Positions 1 through 8,336 of a stretch of 51,390 nt of DNA are shown piece by piece (the first letter of the stretch is position 1; each line of letters opens with the position of its first letter). The position numbers and the translations under genes are program-made. The stretch is from Hyphomicrobiaceae bacterium. GTDB lineage: Bacteria > Pseudomonadota > Alphaproteobacteria > Rhizobiales > Hyphomicrobiaceae. The notes under the pieces are model-generated. The model was not told where the DNA came from and did not search any database. It saw nothing but the letters and a program-made list of their open reading frames with translations. Where the stretch lies: contig JANXWC010000262.1 in the NCBI GenBank assembly GCA_025351355.1, positions 1 through 51,390 on the forward strand. The letters are read 5' to 3'.

Positions 1-615
1 CTAGGGCGCCGCGCAGGTGCACGAGTATACCTGAGAAAATATTGTTATGGCCGCAATCATCAGTATAAAATATTCAGCACGTCGAAACATTTTATCTTTT
101 TTTTCGATAGGATAAAAAGAGATATGATGGACAAAATACTCTCGAAATTCCGCTAAATGCCTCGCTACTTTATCAATTACAGTCTCAATTAAATATTTTG
201 TTTGTTCGATAAAGTTTGGTTTTCGCTCTTTTATTGCTTCAACGCTCGTTGATACGTAGTCCAAATAATCGGCGAATTGTTTGAGCTGTTCGCGATGTGC
301 GCCTTCAACTCTTCTCAGCATCGGTCTCGGCCTGACGCTTTGTTCAAGTTTCTGCCCATAATTGGTGCACGCAGTTGCAAGATTGCACGCGCATGTTGCT
401 AGGTCGCCAAAGGTTGAGTTGAGATCATCAGTCGACGGCGTGTGACCGTTTGATAAAGCCAAGGCGAACGCGAAAATTTTTTCGTCCAGTTTTTCCAGTT
501 CATCTTTGAAAAGCGACCAGACCTCAAGTAGTTTTGATCTGAGTTCTTCAGGAAATTCTTTAACTCGAAAAACCAACAAAGATCTATATTTTACTAAATC
601 CTCAAAATTTGACAT
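1..615 (-). CDS. hypothetical protein with C-terminal membrane anchor
   Basis: A 204-residue protein that I do not recognise; its TAG stop is the first three bases of the window. The first 60 residues and residues 100-175 look mainly helical and charged, with a possible coiled coil near residues 20-45. One hydrophobic segment near residues 180-198 is followed by a short Cys-rich tail, which suggests a cytoplasmic protein anchored by its C terminus. The coding DNA is clearly richer in A+T than the housekeeping genes to its right, which hints at horizontal acquisition. It reads away from apaG. No function can be assigned. Confidence 0.6.
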   Translation of the reverse strand: MSNFEDLVKYRSLLVFRVKEFPEELRSKLLEVWSLFKDELEKLDEKIFAFALALSNGHTPSTDDLNSTFGDLATCACNLATACTNYGQKLEQSVRPRPMLRRVEGAHREQLKQFADYLDYVSTSVEAIKERKPNFIEQTKYLIETVIDKVARHLAEFREYFVHHISFYPIEKKDKMFRRAEYFILMIAAITIFSQVYSCTCAAP

Positions 616-657
616 TTAATACTCAAAAAATTGATCACGTTAATTAAAATGATGCTG

Positions 658-882
658 TCATTGCTTGGTAGTTATTTGGTTGGCTGAGTCTGTGCCTCTT
701 GCGTTCTTCTTTTCGTCAACCGTATTGCCATCAGCCGCGTCCGCTGGCTGGCCTTCGGAGCGACGTTTAGATGCGGTACTATAAGCTTCGTCAATAGATT
801 GGCTCGCTAAAGCGGTCAAATTGCTTTGCCGCAGCGGCAATAACATACGTGCCAAATACGAGGAATATTTGGTATCGACCAT
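658..882 (-). CDS. small hypothetical protein
   Basis: An open frame of 74 residues from an ATG at 882, preceded by a GGGG stretch at a usable ribosome-binding distance. A longer version would start at 945. The N-terminal third is Leu/Tyr-rich and could be helical. The C-terminal half is polar, rich in Asp, Ala and Lys, and probably disordered. It lies between apaG and the AT-rich gene at the left edge, in the same direction as both. There is no recognisable domain, and it could be a gene remnant rather than an active gene. Confidence 0.3.
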   Translation of the reverse strand: MVDTKYSSYLARMLLPLRQSNLTALASQSIDEAYSTASKRRSEGQPADAADGNTVDEKKNARGTDSANQITTKQ

Positions 883-978
883 GATCTGCCCCGCCAACAA
901 CAAGTCCGTAACGGTAACATAGCAAGGGTAAGTGCGCAAGAACAACAGGGTAATCCGACGACGGCTGTAGCCCCAGGT

Positions 979-1383
979 TCAATTCATCACGCGCCGGCAT
1001 TCGGGGCTGTCGAGTGAGAAAGCGGGGACGGCCACGTCGAACAGCTCACCATCCTCGTTGGTCATCTGAAAACTACCGACCATGATGCCGGACGGCGTCT
1101 GTAGCGGACAGCCCGATGTATATTGGAATTCCTCGCCGGGCTTCAGGATCGGCGTTTCACCGACGACACCGGGCCCGCGCACTTCTTCGACGCGGCCGGT
1201 TTCGTCCGTGATGGTCCATACGCGCGATCGAAGGCGCACCGTCTGCAGGCCAGCGTTCTCGATGGTGATGGTATAGGCCCAGCAATAGCGGTTCTCGTCG
1301 GGATCGGATTGTTCAACCAGATATTGCGGCAGCACCGTCACCCGAATTCCGCGCGTAGTGGCCTGATAGCTGGACGAGGACAT
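979..1383 (-). CDS. apaG: ApaG family protein
   Basis: A 134-residue protein of the ApaG/DUF525 family, small fibronectin-III-like beta-sandwich proteins often annotated as Co2+/Mg2+ efflux-associated. The full-length family pattern is visible: a beta-rich N terminus with a WAYTITIEN-type strand, the RSRVWTITDETG core, the conserved GPGVVGETPILKPGE segment, and a C-terminal GSFQMTNEDGE strand. Length and start match the family. In many Hyphomicrobiales apaG lies close to metZ, as here. The biochemical role of ApaG is poorly settled; the family assignment is secure. Confidence 0.95.
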   Translation of the reverse strand: MSSSSYQATTRGIRVTVLPQYLVEQSDPDENRYCWAYTITIENAGLQTVRLRSRVWTITDETGRVEEVRGPGVVGETPILKPGEEFQYTSGCPLQTPSGIMVGSFQMTNEDGELFDVAVPAFSLDSPECRRVMN

Positions 1384-1537
1384 GGACGGAGTCTTTGCGT
1401 TATCCTGTTTCGGCTAGGCAATGCGTGCGCATCGGTCCGAAAGCAGCGGGGGGATTTTCAGGTTCGATGATAGTAGGCATTGGAGGCCAGCGGTCAATCG
1501 CCGGTTCGATCAGTAACCCCGTTGCGATAATTGCGCC

Positions 1538-2143
1538 ATGTTTGATGCCCGGCTGCGTGTATGGATCGATCCGCCTCTGAACGCGGTCGCGGCGAACCTT
1601 TCGAGGACCAACCTGTCAGCCAACCAGCTGACGCTCATCGGTTTGGCTATCGGACTAGCTGGTGCTGCGGCCATCGCTGCGGGTGCGCCGCGCGTGGGTC
1701 TATTGCTGTTCCTCATCAACCGGCTGTTTGACGGTCTGGACGGGGCGCTGGCGCGGCGCAAGGCATTGACCGATCGCGGCGGCTTTCTCGATATCGTCAG
1801 CGACTTTCTGATCTACGCGACCATTCCGCTGGCGTTTGCATTTGCCGATCCGGTATCTAATGCCCTGCCCATCGCCGCTTTGCTCGCCAGTTTTATCGCC
1901 AGCGGTGTGACTTTCCTCGCATTCGCGGCGATCGCCGCGGGACGCGGTCTGTCGACGACCGCGCAGGGCGCCAAATCCATCTACTATCTGGCAGGCCTGG
2001 CCGAAGGTTTTGAAACCATCGTCGCCTTCGTAGCAATGTGTGTTTGGCCCGATTACGTGCCGGTGATTGCCACCACATTCGCCGTCGTGTGTGCCGTTTC
2101 GGCTGTGGCGCGCATATTCACCGCGATGCGCGCGCTGGTTTAG
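1538..2143 (+). CDS. CDP-alcohol phosphatidyltransferase family protein
   Basis: A 201-residue integral membrane enzyme of the CDP-alcohol phosphatidyltransferase family, which transfers a phosphatidyl or other phospho-alcohol group from a CDP-linked donor. The family signature DG-x2-AR-x8-G-x3-D-x3-D is present around residues 70-95 (DGLDGALARR then GGFLDIVSD), with the Asp residues that bind divalent metal. Several hydrophobic helices follow, including residues 43-60, 102-135 and 165-195. It converges on metZ with a 21-base gap. The acceptor alcohol cannot be read from the sequence, so no specific name such as PgsA is given. Confidence 0.9.
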   Translation: MFDARLRVWIDPPLNAVAANLSRTNLSANQLTLIGLAIGLAGAAAIAAGAPRVGLLLFLINRLFDGLDGALARRKALTDRGGFLDIVSDFLIYATIPLAFAFADPVSNALPIAALLASFIASGVTFLAFAAIAAGRGLSTTAQGAKSIYYLAGLAEGFETIVAFVAMCVWPDYVPVIATTFAVVCAVSAVARIFTAMRALV

Positions 2144-2164
2144 GTCGGCATCTGCGACTTAAGT

Positions 2165-3400
2165 TCAGCTACTGGCGGCTATTACCGCTTGCGTCACATC
2201 GGCGATCAGATCAGCCGGAGTTTCAAGGCCAACCGATAGCCGCAACAGGCCGTCGGTGATACCCAGCGACGCTTTGTCCTCGGGTTTCAGTCGCTGATGC
2301 GTGGTCGTCGCGGGATGGGTGATCAGGCTCTTGGCGTCGCCGAGATTGTTGGACAGCTTGATGATCTCAAGCGTGTTGAGGAACTTGAACGCCGCCGCCT
2401 TGCCACCGGCAATTTCAAACGCCACCAGCGTACTGCCGCCCGTCATTTGCCGCATGGCAAGTTCGGCTTGCGGATGATCGGAGCGGCCCGGAAAAATCAC
2501 GCGCGCCACACCGCGGTTCTTCAGCGCCGCCAGCGCATCGGCAACCTGGGCTGCCGCCGCCGTCTGTGCGCGGACGCGCAATCCCAGCGTTTCCAAGCCT
2601 TTCAGCATGACCCAAGCGTTGAACGGGCTCATGCCGACGCCGGTGTGCTTATAGAACGGATGCAGCTGTTCTTTGATGTATTTTTCCGATCCCAGCACGA
2701 CGCCGCCGAGGCAACGACCCTGGCCATCGATGTGCTTGGTCGTCGAATACACCACGACATCGGCGCCGAGTTTCAACGGCGACTGATAGACCGGTGTCGC
2801 AAATACGTTGTCGACGACCACCAGCGCGCCCGCATCGTGCGCAATCTCCGACACGGCCTTGATGTCGACCAGATCGAGGCAGGGATTGGACGGGCTTTCA
2901 AAAAACACCGCGCGCGTGTTCGGCTGCATGGCCCGCTTCCATTGCGCGAGATCGCGACCGTCGACCAGCGTGGAGGTCACACCATAGCGCGGCAGCAGAT
3001 CCTGCACGACGTAGAGGCACGAGCCGAACAGCGCCCGCGCCGCCACGACGTGATCGCCGGTTTTGAGGAAACACATCAGCGACGACATCACGGCAGCCAT
3101 GCCGGACGCCGTGGCGCGCGCATCTTCCGCGCCCTCCAGCAGCTTCATCCGCTCTTCGAACATGGCGAGGGTCGGGTTGGCATAACGCGAATAAATAAAG
3201 CCACCGGATTCGCTCTTGAAGCGCTCCTCGGCCTGTTCGGGACTGTCGTAGACGTAGCCCTGCGTCAGAAACAGCGCTTCGCTCGTCTCGGCGAATTGCG
3301 AGCGGAGAATGCCGCCGTGCACCATGTTGGTCTCGAGACCGAGCGGCGCCCCGTTAAGGTTCCTCGGTAAATTTGGCTTGGGGCCGCTGGATTTCGACAT
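2165..3400 (-). CDS. metZ: O-succinylhomoserine sulfhydrylase
   Basis: A PLP enzyme of the Cys/Met metabolism family (411 residues from the chosen start) that makes homocysteine from O-succinylhomoserine and sulfide in methionine synthesis. The PLP lysine lies in STTKHIDGQGR (Lys222 from this start), and the cofactor-binding VVVDNVFATP segment is intact. Two ATGs lie side by side at 3403 and 3400 behind a GGAG; the second has the better spacing. An upstream reading frame to 3517 would run into the riboswitch and is not believed. A SAM-II riboswitch about 115 bases upstream indicates repression by S-adenosylmethionine and supports MetZ over a generic gamma-synthase. Confidence 0.93.
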   Translation of the reverse strand: MSKSSGPKPNLPRNLNGAPLGLETNMVHGGILRSQFAETSEALFLTQGYVYDSPEQAEERFKSESGGFIYSRYANPTLAMFEERMKLLEGAEDARATASGMAAVMSSLMCFLKTGDHVVAARALFGSCLYVVQDLLPRYGVTSTLVDGRDLAQWKRAMQPNTRAVFFESPSNPCLDLVDIKAVSEIAHDAGALVVVDNVFATPVYQSPLKLGADVVVYSTTKHIDGQGRCLGGVVLGSEKYIKEQLHPFYKHTGVGMSPFNAWVMLKGLETLGLRVRAQTAAAAQVADALAALKNRGVARVIFPGRSDHPQAELAMRQMTGGSTLVAFEIAGGKAAAFKFLNTLEIIKLSNNLGDAKSLITHPATTTHQRLKPEDKASLGITDGLLRLSVGLETPADLIADVTQAVIAASS

Positions 3401-3516
3401 CATCCGCTCCAATTTGCCGCGCTCATCTTTGACATGCAAAGGGCGCAAACAACAAAAAACCCGGCTCAAAGTGCCCGCGTCCGCCGTGGGACCAGACACA
3501 CCTGACCGGGTGCGCA

Positions 3517-3576
3517 CGGCCCTTTAGCGATTTATTTTACGTGGCTGCAAGCCGACCGGCCAAATCACCACGGAGG
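3517..3576 (-). promoter_or_regulatory. SAM-II riboswitch
   Basis: On the minus strand the leader of metZ shows the compact SAM-II aptamer. A 5-bp P1 stem is formed by CGTGG (3572-3568) and CCACG (3544-3540). Then come the GATTT segment, a TTGCAGCC block, an A/T-rich AAAATAAAT linker, and the conserved GCTAAAGGG 3' strand (3528-3520) that closes the pseudoknot. SAM-II elements are known from alphaproteobacterial met genes, where S-adenosylmethionine binding reduces expression, probably by sequestering the ribosome-binding site. Ends are approximate. Confidence 0.9.
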
Positions 3577-3631
3577 CTCGACCGCCTCGCATTCTGCGCA
3601 ACCGCTTATTGCGCACCTTCACAGAATGGAA

Positions 3632-3708
3632 TGGCGCGAGAGACGGGACTTGAACCCGCGGCCTCCGCCGTGACAGGGCGGCGCTCTAACCAGCTGAGCT
3701 ACTCCCGC
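3632..3708 (-). tRNA. tRNA-Asp (GTC)
   Basis: A full cloverleaf reads on the minus strand. The 7-bp acceptor stem GCGGGAG/CTCTCGC contains one G-U pair. The D arm has AGCTCAGCTGGTTAGAGC, the anticodon loop CTGTCAC gives GTC, the T arm has GGTTCAAGTCC, and CCA is encoded. The length is 77 bases. Confidence 0.96.
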
Positions 3709-3813
3709 AATTCCATGCACCTGCGCCGTTGTCCAGCGCAGGTCACGGCGCGTGCAATACGTGTTCACCCCGATGAAGTCAAGGTAGCGACGCAGCACGC
3801 CGGAACAGTTTCT

Positions 3814-3888
3814 TGGTGGGCGGTGAGGGTTTCGAACCCCCGACATCCTCGGTGTAAACGAGGCGCTCTACCGCTGAGCTAACCGCCC
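3814..3888 (-). tRNA. tRNA-Val (TAC)
   Basis: A full cloverleaf reads on the minus strand. The acceptor stem GGGCGGT pairs perfectly with ACCGCCC. The D arm has AGCTCAGCGGTAGAGC, the anticodon loop TTTACAC gives TAC, the T arm has GGTTCGAAACC, and CCA is encoded. The length is 75 bases. It lies about 105 bases upstream of tRNA-Asp on the same strand and may be co-transcribed with it. Confidence 0.96.
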
Positions 3889-4109
3889 CCATAATCGTCT
3901 TAATCGCACCCGCCCTGCGATGCAATGGACGATTGGCTGAATAGTTTGCTGGACATGGCTCCATTCTCGTTGCCGTTCACCCAGGTTGGCTTTGTTATTT
4001 CTCTGCAAACTAGGTAATTTAGGTACCATGATTGCCCCATTGCCGCGGATCGCGGAGTAAGTTAACAGCTGTCAGATCGTCCCGTCACGCGCAGACACCC
4101 GGAACCAGC

Positions 4110-4481
4110 ATGCCCCAATCCACCTTGCTTATGGATTACCTGCCGATCGCCATCTTTCTTGGAGTTGCGGGCGTTATCGGCATGGCGCTGATGGTTGCGC
4201 CTTTCCTGCTTGCGGTGCGCAACCCGGACAGCGAGAAGGTTTCGGCCTACGAGTGCGGTTTCAATGCATTCGACGACGCCCGCATGAAGTTCGACGTTCG
4301 CTTCTACCTCGTCTCGATCCTGTTTATCATTTTCGACCTTGAAGTTGCATTTCTGTTTCCATGGGCCGTCGCCTTCAAGTCGGTCGGTGCGTTCGGGTTC
4401 TGGTCGATGATGACCTTCCTCGGCGTGCTCACCGTCGGCTTTGCCTACGAATGGCGCAAAGGCGCACTCGACTGGGATTGA
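4110..4481 (+). CDS. nuoA: NADH-quinone oxidoreductase subunit A
   Basis: A 123-residue membrane subunit of respiratory complex I, with three predicted transmembrane helices. Family hallmarks are the loop with [20 protein letters not shown], the helix with [15 protein letters not shown] (membrane-embedded Asp/Glu) and the C-terminal [14 protein letters not shown]. The ATG at 4110 gives the usual family length; a start at 4131 is also possible. NuoA normally opens a nuoA-N operon, but here no nuoB follows. The next gene, 167 bases downstream, encodes an unrelated exported protein. Confidence 0.95.
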   Translation: MPQSTLLMDYLPIAIFLGVAGVIGMALMVAPFLLAVRNPDSEKVSAYECGFNAFDDARMKFDVRFYLVSILFIIFDLEVAFLFPWAVAFKSVGAFGFWSMMTFLGVLTVGFAYEWRKGALDWD

Positions 4482-4648
4482 GCCACTTTGCCGACGCCTT
4501 TGCTGAACCAACTCACTGGCAAAAGCTCAACCCTTTGGCGCCTCGAAACAGGGCACCGCCGTCGCGGCTTAGACGAAGCACTTGATCTGGATGCGGGGGG
4601 ATTGTTACCTTCGCGGTCGTATTGGATCATATTGCGGAGGTTCGCGTG

Positions 4649-5035
4649 ATGTTTTCAAAGACGTTGTTGACACTTGCAATGGGCGTCGTGGCCGGCGCTT
4701 TGTTATTCTCCACCGATGTCACGCCGGCGCGTGCTGAAGGAGCCGTCGAATTCAAGGATATCGAAGGCAAGTGGTGTGGTGAAATTTCCAACTACCGCTT
4801 CACGCGATCGAAACTGACCGTCGATTTCCACTCTGATCGGGACGACAGAGTAATGCTGATCAAGAAAATCAATACGGGGATCGACAAAGACCAGAACGGC
4901 TGGATTGAGCTGCAGTGGGAAGAGGGCGGCAACACAGTGTTCGCCGATTTCACCAGCGATAAGCGACAGATGGCGCAACAAGCCAATGTCGGCGGTGACA
5001 AAGGCCCGAAGCGCATCTTCAAGCGCTGCAAGTGA
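4649..5035 (+). CDS. exported hypothetical protein
   Basis: A 128-residue protein with a clear Sec signal peptide: positive start, hydrophobic core at residues 6-22, and an ARA cleavage site near residue 29. The ATG at 4649 has a GCGGAGG ribosome-binding site eight bases upstream, which decides the start. The mature part is a small, charged, probably beta-rich domain beginning with FKDIEGKWCGEISNYRF, which resembles a lipocalin-like 'W-x-G' opening. Two Cys residues (in KWCG and the terminal RCK) could form a disulfide in the periplasm. No specific family is recognised. Confidence 0.75.
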   Translation: MFSKTLLTLAMGVVAGALLFSTDVTPARAEGAVEFKDIEGKWCGEISNYRFTRSKLTVDFHSDRDDRVMLIKKINTGIDKDQNGWIELQWEEGGNTVFADFTSDKRQMAQQANVGGDKGPKRIFKRCK

Positions 5036-5084
5036 TGCCGTCGAGATCGCCGCGGCGTCGATGAGCGGACGATCTCTCGGTGCC

Positions 5085-5696
5085 TTATGCGCCGTATCGT
5101 TCCACAGCGCGCTTGTAGGCCGGGCGAGCCTCGATACGGTCGGCAAAAGCGGTGAGGTTCGGATAACCTTCGCGGCTGGCGAAGCTGATCGCCATCTGCA
5201 CCACAAACGACAGGTTGATGTCGGCGCCCGTCAGGCCGTTGCCGAGAAAATAGTCGCGGCCTTCGAGCTGGTCGTTTAGCCAGCGCAGGTGCGTTTCCAT
5301 CTCGCTGGCGATGCGCGGATGCAGCGGCTTACCGCCGTCGCCGAGGCGGCCCACATACAGCCGCAGCATCAGCGGCAGCATCGCCGATCCCTCGGCGTAG
5401 TGGAGCATCTGCACGTAGCGATTATACTCGGGCGTGCTGGCTGCCGGCGCGAAGCGACCGTGCCCGTAAGTCCGGATGAGGTAATCGATAATTGCGCCGG
5501 ATTCGATGAGCGTCACGTCACCGTCGCGCAGGATCGGTGATTTTCCCAGCGGATGGATGGCCTTTAAAGCGGGCGGCGCGAGATTGGTCACCTTGTCGCG
5601 CTCGTAGGTGACGACAGTGTAGGGCTCGCCCAGTTCTTCGAGCGCCCAGGTAATCCGCCGCGAACGCGACGCCTGCAGGTGATGCACTTCGATCAT
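5085..5696 (-). CDS. glutathione S-transferase family protein
   Basis: A 203-residue cytosolic glutathione transferase. The N-terminal thioredoxin-like domain has the glutathione-binding HPLGKSPIL (cis-Pro loop) and the LIESGAIIDYL motif, where Glu-Ser contacts the gamma-glutamyl group. The C-terminal all-helical domain carries the GLTGADINLSF motif (N-capping box and hydrophobic staple). The substrate is not predictable. It is transcribed away from the DUF924 gene, so the shared 134-base gap should hold divergent promoters. Confidence 0.93.
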   Translation of the reverse strand: MIEVHHLQASRSRRITWALEELGEPYTVVTYERDKVTNLAPPALKAIHPLGKSPILRDGDVTLIESGAIIDYLIRTYGHGRFAPAASTPEYNRYVQMLHYAEGSAMLPLMLRLYVGRLGDGGKPLHPRIASEMETHLRWLNDQLEGRDYFLGNGLTGADINLSFVVQMAISFASREGYPNLTAFADRIEARPAYKRAVERYGA

Positions 5697-5830
5697 GCGG
5701 CAACCCTCTTATTGGCCGGCTGTGGACTTGCTTTTTGATCGCGCATCGTCGCATCGTCAACCCGCTGAAACGTCCTAACGACTTGATCGTGTCGTTCAAT
5801 CCCCGGGTAAGGTCGATCGTGGCAGTGCCG

Positions 5831-6367
5831 ATGAACCCCGATGCGATCGTCTCATTCTGGCGCGCGGCCGGCCCGAAGCATTGGTTCGGCCACCACATCG
5901 ACTTCGATGCCGAAATCCGCGACAAGTTCTTTGCTATCCACGATATGGCGGCGCGCGGAGAGCTATCGGGCTGGGAAGTGACAAGCGGTGGTGCTCTCGC
6001 TCTGATGATCGTTCTCGACCAGTTCTCGCGCAATCTGTTCCGCGGAACGCCGGCAACGTTTGAAAATGATGCGCAAGCCCGCACGATCGCTGATCGAAGT
6101 TTGACAAAAGGCTTCGACGGGCAAGTCGATCCAAGTCTGAAGGCGTTCTTTTATTTGCCGTTCATGCATTCGGAAGCAATCCTCGATCAGGACCGCTGCG
6201 TTGCGCTTTACAAGGCGGCCGGCGATGCAGACGGCATGAAGTTCGCGCAAGTGCACCGTGAGATCATCGCTCGCTTCGGCCGCTTTCCACATCGCAATCC
6301 GATCCTCGGTCGGCCGATGCGGCCCGACGAGCAGACGTTCCTGGATGCGGGCGGCTTTACGGGTTAA
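5831..6367 (+). CDS. DUF924 family protein
   Basis: A 178-residue alpha-helical protein of the DUF924 family (TPR-like fold, function unknown). Family motifs are the opening MNPDAIVSFWRAAGPKHWF, the central ALALMIVLDQFSRNLFRGT, AFFYLPFMHSE in the middle and the C-terminal GRFPHRNPILGR. The reading frame is open further upstream to 5735, but the family normally begins at the ATG chosen here. It is probably co-transcribed with the DUF1491 gene 12 bases downstream. Confidence 0.93.
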   Translation: MNPDAIVSFWRAAGPKHWFGHHIDFDAEIRDKFFAIHDMAARGELSGWEVTSGGALALMIVLDQFSRNLFRGTPATFENDAQARTIADRSLTKGFDGQVDPSLKAFFYLPFMHSEAILDQDRCVALYKAAGDADGMKFAQVHREIIARFGRFPHRNPILGRPMRPDEQTFLDAGGFTG

Positions 6368-6379
6368 CGAGCAGACAAC

Positions 6380-6736
6380 ATGCGATTGAAAACGGAAATA
6401 TGGGTGAAGGCCTACGTGCGGCAGCGGCAAAGTGCCGGAGCGTTCGCGGCGGTCGTCGCGCATGGACATGACGACGCGGGAGCCGTGCTGATCAAGGTCA
6501 ACCGGCTCGACGGCCAGGCGGCGCTGTTCGGTCCGGCCCCGATGAGCTTCGAGAGCGATGGGCGTGCAGACGGTGAGCGGCGCTTCCAGCGCTTGCATGA
6601 CTCCGAGTGGATGACCGACCAGGCGGCGGACGAACTCATCGCGCGACAACGTTCGTATGATGACGATCTGTGGGTGATCGAGGTCGAGGATCGCCGCGGT
6701 GACAGTGGCCTTGAGGGCTGGCTTGCAACACCTTAG
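6380..6736 (+). CDS. DUF1491 family protein
   Basis: A 118-residue protein of DUF1491, a small family mostly seen in alphaproteobacteria. The N terminus (RLKTEIWVKAYVRQRQ) and the C-terminal ARQRSYDDDLWVIEVEDR segment are the conserved blocks. No catalytic residues are known and there is no signal peptide or membrane segment. It follows DUF924 closely. An inverted repeat that doubles as a CtrA-type box begins 12 bases after its stop. Confidence 0.88.
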   Translation: MRLKTEIWVKAYVRQRQSAGAFAAVVAHGHDDAGAVLIKVNRLDGQAALFGPAPMSFESDGRADGERRFQRLHDSEWMTDQAADELIARQRSYDDDLWVIEVEDRRGDSGLEGWLATP

Positions 6737-6748
6737 CGCCATCACCAT

Positions 6749-6771
6749 CACGTTAACCGGTTGTTAACGTG
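6749..6771. promoter_or_regulatory. candidate CtrA box in a perfect inverted repeat
   Basis: CACGTTAAC and GTTAACGTG flank a 5-base spacer. Inside this lies TTAA (6753-6756), seven bases, then TTAAC (6764-6768), which is the consensus for the cell-cycle regulator CtrA of alphaproteobacteria. It is about 105 bases upstream of the small gene at 6874, a plausible promoter position. It could instead act as a simple terminator for DUF1491, but no T-run follows. Confidence 0.55.
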
Positions 6772-6873
6772 CTCCGTCGTCATATCAGTTTGCTGCTCGT
6801 CTGTGCGTGTCGGGTAGCAGCGGCCGTGTCGGAACAACGTTCTGATGATTGCCGCAAATCCTGGGGCACCGCC

Positions 6874-7077
6874 ATGGCTGATATCGTTACCTTCAAACCA
6901 TCTGAGACTTCCTCGCGCGATGTGCGCGCTGAAGGACGACAACAAAGTTGTGAAATCATTCTATTTCCCGGCGTTCGCTATGAGCGTTGGGAAGCGGAGG
7001 TTTCACCGTCGTCACGACTGGCACCGACGAGCCGCAAGTCGCGCTCGAAACGCCGCGAATTGGAAATGGCCGACTGA
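6874..7077 (+). CDS. small hypothetical protein, possible CtrA target
   Basis: A 67-residue basic protein starting MADIVTFKPSE, with a conserved-looking CEIILFPGVRYERW block in the middle and an Arg/Lys/Ser-rich tail. Similar short proteins with an 'IILFPGVRYERW' core are familiar from Hyphomicrobiales genomes but have no assigned role. An alternative start at 6769 would add 35 residues of poor quality and overlap the CtrA-type repeat. The gene lies between DUF1491 and epmA on the same strand. Confidence 0.65.
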   Translation: MADIVTFKPSETSSRDVRAEGRQQSCEIILFPGVRYERWEAEVSPSSRLAPTSRKSRSKRRELEMAD

Positions 7078-7134
7078 GCTTTTTGAAGCCGAAGATGTGG
7101 TAGAAGGCGGGTCAATCATTGGCCGAGACCCGTC

Positions 7135-8220
7135 ATGACGCAGCCCCTCAGTCCCAATCCGACGGTCGAATTCGCGGCATTGCCATGGTGGCATCCGTCG
7201 CGACATACCGATCGTCGCGCCGGTCTGATTTTACGTGGAAAAATAAAATCGGCGATCCGCGCATTCTTTATGGCGGACGGCTTTACCGAGGTCGAGCCGG
7301 GTTGTCTGCAGGTGTCGCCGGGCAATGAGGCGCATCTGCACGCGTTCGGCACGGAGTTCCGCACCGACGCCGGACAGTCCACACCGCTTTACCTGCACAC
7401 GTCACCCGAGTTTGCCATGAAAAAACTGCTGGCGGCCGGCGAAACGAGAATTTTCGCTTTCGCGCCAGTGTTCCGCAATCGCGAGGGTGGCGCACGACAT
7501 GCCGCGGAATTCACGATGCTGGAATGGTACCGTGCCGGGCAGCCGCTGCAAACGATCATGGATGATTGTATGGCTATCGTGCGGATTGCCGCGGAGGTGG
7601 CCGGCGACCGGCCCTGGCAGCATCGCGGCCGGATTGCCACGCCGTTGTCTGAGGCCCGTCAGCTGACCGTCGTCGACGCGTTCCGGCAGGCGGGCGTCGA
7701 TCTGCTGGCGACGCTCAGTAGTCATGCCGCGAACCGGGATGCGTTGGCCGCGCAGGTGGAGCGCATCGGTGTGCGGGTCGCGGGTGACGACACGTGGAGT
7801 GACCTTTTCAGCCGCGTGCTGGTTGAGCGGGTCGAGCCCGCGTTGGCGACCGAAGCGGCGCCGCTGTTTTTGACGCACTACCCTACCCACGAAGCGGCGT
7901 TGGCGCGCCCGACGCCTGACGATCCGCGCCTGGCGGAACGTTTTGAACTATATGTTGCCGGATTGGAACTCGCCAACTGCTTCGGCGAATTGACGGATGC
8001 GGGCGAACAGCGCCGGCGTTTTGAGGCGGAGATGGCCGAGAAGCAGCGCGTCTACGGAGAGTGCTATCCGATCGACGAGGACTTCTTAGCAGCGCTCGCG
8101 CTGATGCCGCAGGCGTCGGGAGGCGCGCTTGGATTTGACCGTCTGGCGATGCTGGCAACGGGTGCGAGCAACATAAACCAAGTGCTATGGACGCCGCTAG
8201 AGCCTCGCAGCTTTGCTTGA
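7135..8220 (+). CDS. epmA: elongation factor P--(R)-beta-lysine ligase
   Basis: A 361-residue paralogue of the lysyl-tRNA synthetase catalytic core without an anticodon-binding domain. EpmA attaches (R)-beta-lysine to a conserved Lys of EF-P, which helps ribosomes through polyproline stretches. Class II aminoacyl-tRNA synthetase motifs are visible: motif 2 (FRNREGG... EFTMLEWY), the family block FELYVAGLELANCFGELTD, and motif 3 (SGGALGFDRLAML). Partners epmB and efp, often adjacent in alphaproteobacteria, are not in this window. Confidence 0.94.
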   Translation: MTQPLSPNPTVEFAALPWWHPSRHTDRRAGLILRGKIKSAIRAFFMADGFTEVEPGCLQVSPGNEAHLHAFGTEFRTDAGQSTPLYLHTSPEFAMKKLLAAGETRIFAFAPVFRNREGGARHAAEFTMLEWYRAGQPLQTIMDDCMAIVRIAAEVAGDRPWQHRGRIATPLSEARQLTVVDAFRQAGVDLLATLSSHAANRDALAAQVERIGVRVAGDDTWSDLFSRVLVERVEPALATEAAPLFLTHYPTHEAALARPTPDDPRLAERFELYVAGLELANCFGELTDAGEQRRRFEAEMAEKQRVYGECYPIDEDFLAALALMPQASGGALGFDRLAMLATGASNINQVLWTPLEPRSFA

Positions 8221-8336
8221 ACCGAAGACGTGCCCTCCTTCTTGATTTGCCGTGGGGCCGATGATTGCGAACTGGCTACGTCGTGACGCGGTCCGCCATT
8301 TCGGATAAGCTTTGGCCGGAGCAATCAGGAAAAGTC

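Noticed and set aside
2297-3370. A 357-codon open frame opposite metZ
   Set aside because: It lies entirely antisense to a well-conserved enzyme and its translation is rich in Arg, His and Gln, as expected from the complement of GC-rich codons.
3404-3517. N-terminal extension of MetZ
   Set aside because: It would begin at the edge of the SAM-II riboswitch and lacks a ribosome-binding site, whereas GGAG precedes the ATG pair at 3400/3403.
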